64,000 nucleotides of DNA from positions 853,621-917,620 of the forward strand of contig CAIIXF020000003.1 in NCBI GenBank assembly GCA_903813345.2, in the 5' to 3' direction. Positions 35,685 to 46,295 of this stretch are shown here, one piece after another. Below the pieces are notes generated by a model. It saw nothing but the letters and a program-made list of their open reading frames with translations. It did not search any database and was not told the DNA's origin. A program made the translations under genes and the position numbers. Source of the DNA: Owenia fusiformis (lineage: Eukaryota; Annelida; Polychaeta; Sabellida; Oweniidae). Position 1 is the stretch's first letter; each line of letters opens with the position of its first letter.

Positions 35685-35870
35685 ATCGGCATGCTCCAAT
35701 CGGCGAGTCGATAAGCGTGTAGTCGGCAGGCCGATCGGCACGTCGATAGGCACAGGTCGGCACGCCGATGGGCATTGCCATCGGCACAGCAAAGTACTGC
35801 CGATCGACACAGTCATCGGAACAGCATTCCCATCGGCACTATCCATCGACTTCGTCGTGAGAATTACGTG
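35685..35870. repeat. CATCGGCA / CGATCGGCA motif cluster
   Basis: A GC-rich island in AT-rich DNA in which CGGCA, CATCGGCAC, CCGATCGGCAC, GTCGATAGGCAC and CATCGACTTCGTCG recur more than ten times in both orientations within 180 bp. A weaker second block at 36250-36325 shares GGAACTGCATTCCCATCAGC with GGAACAGCATTCCCATCGGC at 35819. The overlapping frames of 60-78 codons on both strands are by-products. It may be the sub-terminal repeats of a DNA transposon. Confidence 0.55.
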
Positions 35871-36329
35871 TATCAACACATTACATTGCTCATCGCCAAG
35901 ACGATAATATTTCCATTTACATTTAAAATTCGTGAGACATTAACCCGGGGACATTAATCCATACAGCTTAATGTTATATATCGCTATTAACGTCCCACAG
36001 ATTTAAATATTTTTTACAATCTATGTCAGGGTGGCTGAATTAAATAAACTGGCTAGATTAAACGAATGATGGGATTCTACGACTAAAAAGATGTTCATGT
36101 ACATTGAAAAGTTGACAATTCATTTGTTTGAGTAAGTTTGAGTAAAAAGAATATTCATCGAGACAGATTTTGCCAAGTAGGGAGAGGGTACAATTTCGAA
36201 AGCTCAAGAGAAAGCAAGTTCAAAATATTTGTTTTTATTATTCCCCGTGTCTCGCCGGAACTGCATTCCCATCAGCACCTATCAAGACTGCCCATCGGCG
36301 TAGTCGTTGGAACTGTCAATCAAAACTAA

Positions 36330-37850
36330 ACATTGCTTGGTACAACCCTTCTAAAAAGCCTCCCATTGGACATTATTTCAACTTGACATGATTTAGCAAA
36401 TGACGAATTTCCATGATTAAAATGATCGTGTTGTATTTCGTACCTTCAACAATTATTATAATAAAGGAATTATTGAAATACAGTATGATGCCAATGATGG
36501 GCAGTCATTGAAGCCTGTGATGAAAGCCTTATCATTGTGCGAATCATATTGAAATTAATCTCATTCCCCGGGTCTCATTCAGCAAACAAGTATTAATATA
36601 CGCTACGTTAAGATAATAAAAACACGAAATAATTTAGTGTTTCACAGTCTAACAGAACGACGATTTAAAATTGTTGCTTGGAGCCAACATGATCAACAAA
36701 ATTTCTTAACTATTGTAAGGAATAAAATTAAGATTTAAATGTTCACCCCCCTCCGTTTAAATTCGATTCAAACAAAATCAAATGGGAATGATTATCTTAC
36801 AAGGTACGCTGAGACTTAAGACAATAAAAGACGATAATTAACCTGATTGCATCCTGTGTCTTATTAGCGTCTGTTATTTATTACTGCTTGACCAGTACCA
36901 GACTGATTGCGTATTGATAATCAAACCGGTCGTGGGATGCAATGATATATCTAAATTTATCCCATGATACTACTTCCCGATGAATAACACCTTGGAATAT
37001 TTTTGATTTTGAAAAAAAACGTATTGTCCCGCCAAATCCCGCTCACGAAAATGATATACTCCCATTTGAAAATTAAGAGATTTTGAGACGTAAGGAGTAT
37101 GAAGCTGCCTATTAGTATTAAGCATAGTGTAATTGTAATTTCATGCTCTGACATAGCATACCAGTGTATTCCTTCAGTCATACAATATTGTAATACCTTG
37201 ATGCATCAAGATATTGATAAGACAGTTAAAGTCGTAGAAACCTTAGCAATAGCGAATGTGTTTGGTCCCTCTAATTAATTTGAATATTGTTACAATATAA
37301 CTGTATTGAATTTTTCTATGCTGATGTGTTTATGTTATATCTACAATAAAATTTTTATATTTCAAAATTCCATACAGTTAAGTCACCGGACATTTTGTAG
37401 ACTAATAGTATAACAGACTTCTGATTTTGTTCCATACACAATTTAGATAAGGAGTGTGAACTTAAGATTTTATGAAGAGAGTTATTTATATCTATATAAT
37501 TACGTTTTGAGTCGGAGGAAATTTACTCAATATCACTTTGATGTCTCGGTCACCTGGCCATAAAAGGCATTTGTTTAATATGATATTCATTTTTTACAGG
37601 TTGTTTCCATTAACGGGGTGATATAGGCATGTGAAGTGTTTGGCTATGCATGGACCTCAAGGATGACACGGGGTGGAAGAGGGGCAAGGGTTGGTGCAAG
37701 TCCCGGGGTGCAAGTCTGCACTCCCAGACTCCAGATAGGAGTGAAACGCATCATGGGATTAAATGCATTCGTTGAAGTTTACAGAAACAGTTGAATATAA
37801 TTCAGAATTTAAGTGAATCCACATGATCATTTGCGTTCAACAATGCGTTT
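36330..37850. other. No supported gene
   Basis: AT-rich DNA with no coding signal or repeat recognised. Confidence 0.45.
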
Positions 37851-38099
37851 ATAGAGAGGTTTCGCAAGTTTTTAGCTCAACGTGTTGTGTTCACCAGATT
37901 TATTACCCTTTGCATTCGTTCGACTTCACTTCTGAATTAAAAAAGAGCTTCATCTTCTGTAGTTTATTTCTAGGCAATGCGCGTAGGGTACAGCTTATGC
38001 TGTGGTCACACTTGCCGTGTAGGCTCACCGTTCGCCACCGTGTGGCTAATTATGGCAAGACGGTGACGATTCAGCGACAGTCGCATTTCTTTTTGAATT

Positions 38100-38290
38100 T
38101 ATGACCAGGTTTATACCGTGCTATACCGGGTCTGCACCGGCTTTATACCGACCTAGTACCGGGCTAATGTGTTTAAATAGAAGTGGTTTACCATTGTCAC
38201 CGTGTTTTCAACGGGTTTATACCTTCCTTTCACCGGGTTTTCACCGGTCGGAACGCATTGGTACCGCCAAACCGCATTGAAAACGTCATG
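38100..38290. repeat. Harbinger sub-terminal ACCGGG-type repeats, left
   Basis: The plus strand holds a run of short related words: TTTATACCGTGC, TATACCGGGTC, GCACCGGC, TTTATACCGACC, GTACCGGG, GTCACCGTG, TTTATACC, TTTCACCGGG, TTTTCACCGG and GGTACCGCC. Such sub-terminal repeats commonly serve as transposase-binding sites. The right end (41870-42130) has the inverted counterpart words (GGCCGTC, GGACTGTTACC, GGTACCGTG). Confidence 0.55.
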
Positions 38291-39099
38291 AAACCGCTCT
38301 CTATAAATCACTCATCTTTGGGACTAGTCTGTATGTGAACATAAGTTTGGACATCTGTCTACTCTTTTCAATTTATTGTGGGTATAACATTATGGCAAAG
38401 TGACAAGGACTAGATAATATATCATGACAAAGTTTCATTTGTATTCATATTCAAGATCGTCATGATTAAAACAGCGACCGTTTCGTTTTTTACAAGTTAA
38501 AATTATACTGTAACATATTTCATGGATTTACCCCTCATTTAAATAATTTTTAAATGACGGTGTCTTTAACTAGGCAGAACTTCTGTTCTTGCACATTTTC
38601 ATTTAGCAGTGCCCCGGGAGAATAGCAGAACGTTACAATACATTTCCAAGGACAGGCTGTCCTCGAAACTAAATGGAGGAACTCGTAAAGCCAGTTACGG
38701 AATGGATCCGTTTTCGTAACAAAATGGTGCAACCTCGAAGGTACGATCTATCTTTTTTAAGATTTCACGAGTTGTAGGCAAAATCTTCACGACCGTTTTG
38801 GTACAAACATGTGTCAGCATCATATGTTTATGAAAATATAATAATTTGTGAACGAATAGTTCACGAGGCGCCAAAATGATCAAAATTTTTCCTCACTATA
38901 ATTATGAATACGGAACTGTTAAAAGTGCAGATGTTTAACCGTTTAGTTTACCTACTCACCACTCTCTTCATAAGTGCAATGATGACTTTTGGTTTAATTG
39001 TATTGTCCAATCCAGATCAGATGTAGGTTACCTCTAGTAATCATAAGTCTCTACTGATTAAAAAAATATTTTGAGTATACATCCAAGGATTGATCAAAA

Positions 39100-39330
39100 A
39101 GTTTCTTACCGTTGGCTCTAGGTTTTATAATAAGAGGAGTTGGATGCTAAAACTTTAACAAGAGACAGGGTAGTTAGTTATCTTGAAAGTCTATGAGTTT
39201 CATATAATTATAATTTATATGAAACTCATAGCTATAGAGTTTCAAGCAAACTAATTACCCTGTCTTGTGTTGAAGTTTTAGGATCCAACCCCTCTTATTA
39301 TAAAATCTAGAGCCAACGGTTAGAAATTTT
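39100..39330. repeat. Nested foldback element, about 230 bp
   Basis: Two arms of about 105 bp pair around a centre near 39209 (TCATATAATTATAATTTATATGA). The left arm has ACCGTTGGCTCTAGGTTTTA, AAGAGGAGTTGGATGC and AGACAGGGTA. The right arm carries the inverted TACCCTGTCT, GGATCCAACCCCTCTT and TAGAGCCAACGGT. It is almost a perfect palindrome inside the Harbinger element, consistent with a MITE that inserted later. Confidence 0.75.
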
Positions 39331-39432
39331 TTCATCTACTCTTGTATAGTAAATAAGAACTAAATAACACAAATGTCTTTGTAAAACAAATTGCTTGTCA
39401 CAGAAGATATGTTTAACGTGTAATTATTGATA

Positions 39433-39964
39433 TACAGGGTGATCAAAAAGGGAACCTCAACAAATCTTTATATTTCAGTCATCCAGTATGGGTTTAAGAT
39501 CGTATTTCGCACAATTAAATCTTATTCAATATAAGTTTCATTGGTCTACTCAAAAACGGTGAACATTTCATGGTCATTTTACCAAACATGCCCGAAATGC
39601 CGGTCTTGTCTTGAAAGCAAACTTGAACGTATCGAGTGAAGTTTTCTGACAACACACTCACAAATATATTGTGTAATCTCTCTCATTTTCCTTCTACTCT
39701 ATTGTTTTAGTGAAGCCACAAAGGTACAATTTTGGGAATTCAGATTGTGTTATTTTGGTATGTTTTGGCATCTGGAGCATGTTTTTTTAAAATGACCATT
39801 TGGAGCATGTTTTTTAAAATTACCATTATTAGCTTGATCATTCGAAATAGACCAATGAAAGAACAGTGAACAAAATTCATTTGTGCCAAATATGGCTTAA
39901 AACCCATATTAGAAGACTGAGTTATTAAAACTTGTTTGGGTTACCTTTTTTGTCTGACCCTGTA
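39433..39964. mobile_element. Tc1/mariner-type MITE nested in the Harbinger element
   Basis: The left end TACAGGGTGATCAAAAAGGG followed by AACCTCAACAA is inverted at the right end, whose reverse complement reads TACAGGGTCAGACAAAAAAG followed by GTAACCCAAACAA. TA dinucleotides flank both ends, as expected for Tc1/mariner target sites. The 530-bp interior is non-coding, with small direct repeats (ATTTGGAGCATGTTTTTT at 39769 and 39798) and an inner inverted pair CATTGGTCTACT / AGACCAATG. It lies immediately downstream of the Harbinger transposase stop codon. Confidence 0.65.
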
Positions 39965-40000
39965 TAACCCAAGTCTCAATTGCTCTATATCCTCGGAAAA

Positions 40001-41727
40001 TCATGACCAGGAGTGTACATATTCATATTTTCCTGTCTTGCCATGGTACAGACCCGGCCTCGCAGTTACACCAGTGCCGGAGGAGATTGCGTTGTTTCTT
40101 GCCTTCCCGGTTGTCACGATTCGGGCCCCCTGTCTTTGTGTATCTTCAAGATTTCTAGCTCCCCTCCAATGTCCAGCTGGGTGTGCGTAATCACCATGCT
40201 GGTTGATGAGTTGGTTTTGCATTTGGGGATACCTCATGCGCATCATATTGTGTAGTACCATACAGGTCTGGACAATCAACCGAACAGTTGAAGGAGCATG
40301 GCCCATGGTCGTCAGTAACACTTGAAAACGGTTCGCCATGATCCCGAAAGCGTTTTCTACACAGCGACGTGCCCTTGACAGACGGTAGTTGTATATACGC
40401 TCTTCCACGTTCCTTCCTTTGCCACCATACGGCTTCATCATGTTTGATGTGAGGGCGAATGCATCATCTCCTATAAAGAAATACGGTACCTCCTGGTTGT
40501 CGTTTGGGAGTGGAGAGGGGTCGGGGAGATTTAGGAAACCATCAGCTATGCCCTGCTTGAGCTCTGAGGCATTATAAATTTGAGCGTCAGACGCTGCCCC
40601 CTTCCCTAAAAATACAGAACAGTTGCATTTATGAAATGAACAGCGTTCAGTTTCACCTTATTAAAAACGTGCCATGCGCTTTATAGAACATTTTGAAGTA
40701 TTCTTTCTAACCATGTTTCTAGAAAAATTCAAAAACGTTGTGAGACTTTAATGTCATACTTAATCTTGACATTTCTCAAATTTTCCAGGGAATGTTGATG
40801 CTCGCTCTAGGTTTAATTTGATTCACCGATCGTCTCTCAAAATCCAAAAACACTTACGAAATATTGTCTTCAAGAAATATGTTGTTTTGTGTAAATTATG
40901 TAATGGTCGTCTAAAACAAATAATTTTATTTTTAAACTGACGAACTTGCGATGTGTAACTGAATTTCATTGAATTAAGAGACGTTGTGTTTATAAATGGT
41001 CTCTTTTTGTCATGAAACACTTACCACCAAGATCGGCCCAGATAAACTTGTAGTCAGAGTCTACCAACGCCATTAACACAACAGAGTAGAAACCCTTGTA
41101 GTTGTAGTATAGGGAACCCGACTTTGCAGGGCATTTCATTGCGACATGCTTCCCGTCCAGGGCACCTATGGTGTTTGGGAAGTTCCAGCGACTCAAGAAC
41201 CCGTCAGCTATCGCTTGCCATGCAGCAGGAGTGGTCGGGGGCATCATCACCTCATCCAGGTACTCATCCACTATCGCTTGACACACTTCTCTGATGATAA
41301 CGGAGATTGAGTTATGGGGTATCCTCCAGCTGTATTGAAGATCTCTTTACTTCGCACCCGATGCCAGATGACGGAGCGTCACTGATAACTTTAGGCCTGG
41401 TTCGAGAGCCTCTCGTAGCCTGGTATGTTGTTTGGTAAGGCGATGCTCAACTCTGTTCAATATTTCATCAAACATCTCCGGAGGCATCCTGAGAAAGTTT
41501 TTAAAGGCTTGTGGATCCTCCCTCCTAAGCTCTACCATCAACTGGTCATACAAGCCAAATTGTCTGCGACGTTTCACCCATTCTCTCGACCATACATTTC
41601 TACCTTTCCTTGCCCTTTCCTGCTGATGTCGACGAATGTGATTGCAAATTTCTAAGTCAATTTCATCCCGCTCTCTCTGAGTAATGGCAACCATGTACAT
41701 TAAACGAACCTTTTCAGGACAATCCAT
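40001..41727 (-). pseudogene. PIF/Harbinger DDE transposase, one nonsense codon
   Basis: Exon 1 spans 41727-41025 and exon 2 spans 40604-40001; the 420-bp intron has donor GGTG/GTAAGT and acceptor TTTTTAG. The start is taken at MDCPEKVRLMYM rather than the hydrophobic upstream Met at 41853. Domains: a helical N-terminal region with VWSREWVKRRRQFGLYDQL and PPEMFDEILNRVEHRL, then the DDE_Tnp_4 nuclease core. Catalytic acidic residues are visible: D in IGALDGKHVAMKCP, D in GKGAASDAQIYN (created across the splice), and E in RRCVENAFGIMANR. A TAA at 41349-41347, between SGAK and RDLQYSW, stands where the family has a Tyr codon. It is the only disruption seen, so the copy died recently or the base is a sequencing error. 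The protein would cut and paste the surrounding element in the nucleus, with a Myb-like partner supplied elsewhere. Confidence 0.85.
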
Positions 41728-42384
41728 GATGAAGACTGACACGACCAAAAGTGTCACATGGTCAGGAGTGAATAAATCGAAGAGGAAAAAACTGCAGAAA
41801 CTGCAGAAGACGGTGACAAGCTGCGTCATTAGACGGTACGATTTCGAATTCACGGTAATAGGATGTTAGGAGGATGTTATGAAGCCGTTATAAGGCCGTC
41901 AACACGTCAATGGACTGTTACCTAGGCGTTAAGCGGCTGGTACCGTGAAAACGCCTTTAATGTAACATTTCAAACACCCGTTGGGAGCCCGTTTATTGGA
42001 CGGTACCAAAGCGGTAAACTGTCGTTCGCAACCCGTCGCTGATTGAGTCAACGTCCCCCATCGTCCCATCACCGCCTTGTGAACGTGTCCTTAACGGCCG
42101 CACCGTTCTCATACCATTCGTATTCGTGCCGTTCGCAGCTGGACGTTAGTCAAACGGAAAAAGTTTTGAGCATGCTCAAAAAATTCGCCGGGTGTTTCCC
42201 TGAACGTTTTCAAACGGCAGGGAAACGGCCCACCGTGTGACCATGCCGGCCATCGCCGTCTGGCCATAATTAGCCACACGGTGGCGAACGGTGGGCCTAC
42301 ACGGCTAGTGTGACCGCTACTTTAATGAGCAGCTAGTTCAAACTAAAACGAGTTGAGGTTAATCCATTGTGCGAAACCTCTCTA

Positions 42385-42746
42385 ATATCAGAAGGGTTAT
42401 TCATCAAGCTAAATGACCCCTCGGGGCGATATATATGTTATGTTACAGTTACATGTTACAGTTACATGTTAATTGTTAAGACTTGAAAGTTAATAATTAA
42501 GTTTTTTGCGTTATCTTTCAGATACTTATAATTAGTACACGTTGCTCTCTGTTGGCGGTGATGACACGTTCTGCTTTCTTATCAAGAAGCTGCAGTCTAA
42601 TCTTTAAATGTATTCAGTTTATTGGTTTTGCATGTTGCATACATATTGATAAGTGTTTACATTCATAATTTAAAAAAAGCTTTGTTTTGATTTATTGATT
42701 TACTAACAAGACGGGAACAAACTTTTGTAGGGGATGTTACAGGCGG
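42385..42746. other. No supported gene
   Basis: TACAGTTACATGTTACAGTTACATGTTA (42442-42470) is a short tandem duplication. Otherwise nothing is seen. Confidence 0.4.
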
Positions 42747-42912
42747 GCCCGTAGCCAGCTTTTGGCAAGGGGTTAGTTCGCTTTTTAAAAAATGAGTGTC
42801 ACATGTTGTCCCAAATTACTTGGAGATCACAAGACAAAGGGCATCATTTTGAAAGAACTTTTGGTTGCTCGCATTTACTCAACCCCCCCCCCCTCTTGGC
42901 TACGGGCCTGAG
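42747..42912. mobile_element. Small MITE with GGGCCCGTAGCCA ends
   Basis: The left end CAGGCGGGCCCGTAGCCAGC and the right end TTGGCTACGGGCCTGAGACT are inverted copies over about 15 bp, enclosing about 165 bp that includes a C-run (42882-42892). The sequence resembles, but is shorter than, the CGTAGCCA family copies at 12280 and 43075. Non-coding. Confidence 0.65.
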
Positions 42913-43074
42913 ACTACATGTACAGATGTTTATACAACATGATTGTAGATAGAACGTCTAACGTAGATAGAGCCTAAGCTAAATACTTTGCTGTGCTTTA
43001 TCAATTACGCTTCCAGTTTCGACCATTTATCTGTATTGATATTATAAGCAAATTGATGTATACTTTAGGCCTAG

Positions 43075-43320
43075 CGACCGCACCCCCTCCGCCATCACTA
43101 ATGAAAATATAACCATGAGATGGAAGAAGAAATGAGCTTTAAAATATGCTTTTTATTGTGAAGTAAAGGTGAAGTTTCTAGCTCAATTTTGAAGGAAATT
43201 GCATTGATTTTTGTAAAATTCAAAACATATCTTAAAAAGATATTTTGGCTTGCTAATCGCACCCCCACCCCATTCTGACTGAAAACCGAATTTTTAATTT
43301 GAAAGTTGGCTACGCCCCTG
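43075..43320 (-). repeat. CGTAGCCA-family element, third copy
   Basis: The plus strand reads GACCGCACCCCCTCC, GGAAGAAGAAATGAGCTTTA, GAAGTTTCTAGCTCAATTTT, GAAGGAAATTGCATTGAT, CGCACCCCCACCCC and GAAAGTTGGCTACGCCCCTG. The right end is the inverse of the 5' end of the 12280 copy (CAGGG-x-CGTAGCCA). This is the most complete copy, about 245 bp. Confidence 0.6.
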
Positions 43321-43930
43321 TGTTTCCATTTGTACCCTTTCATTTATCTTCTGTAAACTTGTTTGAACAAATTAATACTAGTACTACAAAGATAACTTCA
43401 TTTGAAACGCATGCAATTCACTCCAATTATATTTATTTGCATTAGTTAGGGAAAGGGATTTGATTATAAAATTGACGGTGGTTGCGAAGTTGTGATTTGG
43501 GAGGGGTAAACTAAGGTGTTATAAGACCCAATAATTAATATAAACAACTAAACGCCTTCCTGATTACATCCTAGCTCATCCTGTCCACCAGTCTATCTCG
43601 ATCGCATTTTATCAATGAATTTATAATTCCTGATTAAACTGACTCTTGATTTTAAAATAGGAATTCTTAATCTGTTACTAGTATTTAAAAGTTGGTGTCT
43701 AGTGTATATAAATATGGATTTCTAGGTCTGCAGGCTGTCATTCCCACATGGGCTTCATTGAAACATACGACATTGCAAAGTTTATCCATTTCAAACAAGC
43801 CAGGAAAACAGATAACTAGTCTTGCATCAGGCCCATTTTTTCTCTCGGGAAATACATACATATCAGAGACATATTTCATAGCCAGAGGGCAAAAAAAATC
43901 GATAAAGGATAAAATGTCCCCCCGAATACC
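43321..43930. other. No supported gene
   Basis: AT-rich. An 86-codon minus-strand frame at 43685-43945 has neither motifs nor borders, and part of it lies in the neighbouring inverted repeat. Confidence 0.4.
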
Positions 43931-44575
43931 GTGTTGTTGCATCAAGATGGCTAGACTTCCGGTGATAGATTTTCGTACGATATTTTGTTTCCCATTTCTA
44001 GGACGAGTTGCTCAATAATCATACACATGCAGTTAGCTCATGATCTATATTTTAAAAAACTCTCATTAGTATGCATGTAGCATCATCAAGAAGCGAGAAA
44101 TTCGCGGTTTTAATTCCTCACTATTGATGCAACAACACCACTCTGTTTATTATCGATGATGCAACAACACCAATGTGCTGATGCAAAAACGCCAATGTAA
44201 TGTATCATTGAATATCAAGAGAAACTGTTTTATGTTCTGTTTATAGTTGTTGGTCGGGACATGAATAAAACGCGTGAGTGCGTGGTTCATGAATGAAACT
44301 TATTTTGTTTGGTTCCTTAATGTATTTGTCTTCATCAAAGTTAAAAGGATATACAAGGTAAACTAAATGCATAGGCTAAGTATTGAATCCCCGGGAGCCA
44401 ACCTCATTGATATTGTATCTGAAAAATAAAGATTATTCATTTTCTAAATTAAATCCCCTTGATTTACCGTATAGTATGGAAATTGTTTACAAAGAACTAA
44501 TATAACTAGACTTTGGAAATTGAACAAGTTCAATTTTAGACTCCAGATCTAGACTTTTTTTAAGCCGAGTCATCC

Positions 44576-44845
44576 AGAAAAAGATGGATGGATGGATGGA
44601 TGAAATAGGAAGGAGGGATAGGACAGAATAGGATGTAACGATAGGAGAGAATAGCAAGGAAGGATAAGATAGGAAGGATAGGAAGGAAAGGATAGGAAGG
44701 ATAGATAGATAGGAAGGAAAGGATATGAAGGATAGATAGGAAGGAACGGATAGGGATAAAAGGGATGGGATAGGAAGGATAGGATAGAATAAGAAGGAAC
44801 GATAGGATAGGATAGGAAGGATGGATGGAAGGATAGATTGATTTT
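44576..44845. repeat. Purine-rich GGAAGGATA / GGAT microsatellite
   Basis: (GATG)n at 44583-44601 passes into imperfect AGGAAGGATAGGATAG-type repeats up to about 44838. The minus-strand Ser/Pro/Leu-rich open frame of 121 codons over it is a by-product of the repeat. Confidence 0.75.
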
Positions 44846-45199
44846 TCAGCATTTTCTTCGCTACTCTTGACTTTCTATCAGGATACCATCAGATCGATTT
44901 TTATCGAAATTTCAAAACGCCATAACTTCCGAACCGGAAGTCGGGTCGAAATTTGGTTTGCAGATTCTGATTCCTGAGAAAATTATATTCCTCATGCATA
45001 ACTCAAACATTAAATTTGGAGAATATTTTTATTTTGACCTACTTTTTGGACACCATATCTCAAAAGTGGGTTAAAATACTTTTTGACGGCAAAAGGCTAA
45101 CACTATAAGTACACTCTTGGCTACATGTAAAGTATACACAATATCGAAGAATATAATTGAAGTGTAGTGTCAGAATCACAAAAATAAGGAAAAATTTGA

Positions 45200-45256
45200 A
45201 TTTGACCTAGATTTTGACCTAGATTTTGACCTAGATATTGACCTAGATATTTTGTG
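45200..45256. repeat. Short tandem TTTGACCTAGAT
   Basis: The word TTTGACCTAGAT (with ATTGACCTAGAT variants) is repeated four times with a period of about 14 bp. It lies between two echoes of CAAAACGCCATAACTTCCGA at 44912 and 45420. Confidence 0.65.
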
Positions 45257-45908
45257 TCCAGATTTTGAAGCTAGATTGCTTTTGAGGTACCCTTCATTTT
45301 AAGGCTTTCATTAAATTAAGCTGTACTCGGTCGTATATATGTCGTATTTTACACTTCAAAAAAAAAAAAAAATTCCCATTGACTTAACATAGGGCACCAA
45401 ATTTAGCGATTTTGAGTTTTCAAAACGCCATAACTTCCGATGAGTGTTGGTTAAATGATATTGCAGTTATACAATGCTATTATATAGAGGTTATTTACTG
45501 AGAGGGATTCAATATTGGTTTTATTCCGGGGGACATTATGATATTTCCCGAGGGCCCAGGGGGAATCTGGGATTACTGTACCCCTATCAATTTACCTTTT
45601 CGGGACCTAAATCCTATTACCTACCTTTTTACTCAATCGGGGAGAAAGAGTCCAAAGAGAACAATACTTCTACATAAGCGCCGTGCAAGATTTCCAATAG
45701 CTCGTCGTGTTTACCGAGAACGAAAGATGTTTGTCCACCATTTTGAACTGGTATCAGGGTCATCAAGCTATGGAACAGGGGTTTATGAAAATAGATTGGG
45801 TTACTATAGCTTGCAATGTTAAAGGCAATTGAACTATGTTATAAAATAACTTCCAGTACATTGTGATATTTAAAAGTATAAATTTTTGAAAATACATCTT
45901 CGCCCACA

Positions 45909-46274
45909 GGACGTGTATTTTGAATGCCTGAGAAGAACGCAAATGGGTACTGGCCAGTAGTAGCATTTAAGAATCTGTTCCTCCTGAGATTAATGGTCTT
46001 CTGAAATAATACTATTAATTGGTGTTGTTGCATCATTGCTCAAATCTAGAGGAGTGTTGTTGCATCTTCGGTTTGGTGTTGTTGCATCAATAGTGAGGAA
46101 CTAAAACCGTGAACTTCTTGCTTCTAGATGATGCTATATGTATACTAATGACAGTTTCTTTAAATATAGACCGTGCGCTAACTTCACGTGTATGGTTATT
46201 GAGAAACTCGTCCTAGAAATGGGTTTAAATTGGGGAAACAACATATCGTACGAAAATCTATCACCGGAAGTCTA
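45909..46274. repeat. Source copy of a 366-bp near-identical duplication
   Basis: From GGACGTGTATTTTGAATGCC to ATCACCGGAAGTCTA this segment is repeated at 47046-47411. I saw one difference (CTCCTGAGA here, CTCCCGAGA there). It includes the inner GTGTTGTTGCATC triple module and most of the right arm of the 43931-46295 element. Confidence 0.8.
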
Positions 46275-46295
46275 GCCATCTTGATGCAACAACAC

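Larger units (their letters stand above)
37852..42384 (-). mobile_element. PIF/Harbinger transposon with terminal and sub-terminal inverted repeats
   Basis: Both ends read inward as TAGAGAGGTTTCGCA (37852-37866 and, inverted, 42370-42384), a perfect 15-bp terminal repeat. Further inside, a sub-terminal inverted repeat of about 70 bp is nearly identical between 38001-38070 and 42250-42325 (TGTAGGCYCACCGTTCGCCA, then CCGTGTGGCTAATTATGGC). GC-rich sub-terminal motifs (TACCGGG, CACCGGG, GGCCGTC) fill the next few hundred bases on each side. The element is about 4.5 kb and encodes a DDE transposase on the minus strand. No Myb/SANT partner ORF, which autonomous Harbingers usually have, was found. 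A foldback and a MITE are nested in its left part. The 3-bp flanks (ATA and TAA) do not match, so the target duplication is not preserved or the borders are one or two bases off. Confidence 0.8.
43931..46295. mobile_element. Element with long inverted arms and GATGCAACAACACC modules
   Basis: The left arm 43931-44140 and the right arm 46064-46295 are inverted copies of each other. Landmarks from outside in are GTGTTGTTGCATCAAGATGG, CTAGACTTCCGGTGATAGAT, TTTCGTACGATAT, TTTCTAGGACGAGT, a GATGATGCTA-type core, and GTTTTAATTCCTCACTATTG followed by ATGCAACAACACC. At the inner edge of each arm the 14-mer GATGCAACAACACC is repeated about three times (44126, 44157 and a variant at 44180; inverted at 46018, 46053 and 46065). 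The interior of about 1.9 kb is non-coding, with a purine microsatellite and a short tandem repeat. It is probably a foldback/MULE-like non-autonomous element; the superfamily is unknown. Confidence 0.6.

Noticed and set aside
39936-40577. Plus-strand ORFs over the Harbinger transposase
   Set aside because: They are antisense shadows of exon 2, whose minus-strand frame carries the catalytic motifs.
44487-44852. Ser/Pro/Leu-rich minus-strand ORF of 121 codons
   Set aside because: It is an open frame created by the GGAAGGATA microsatellite, with no protein-like content outside it.
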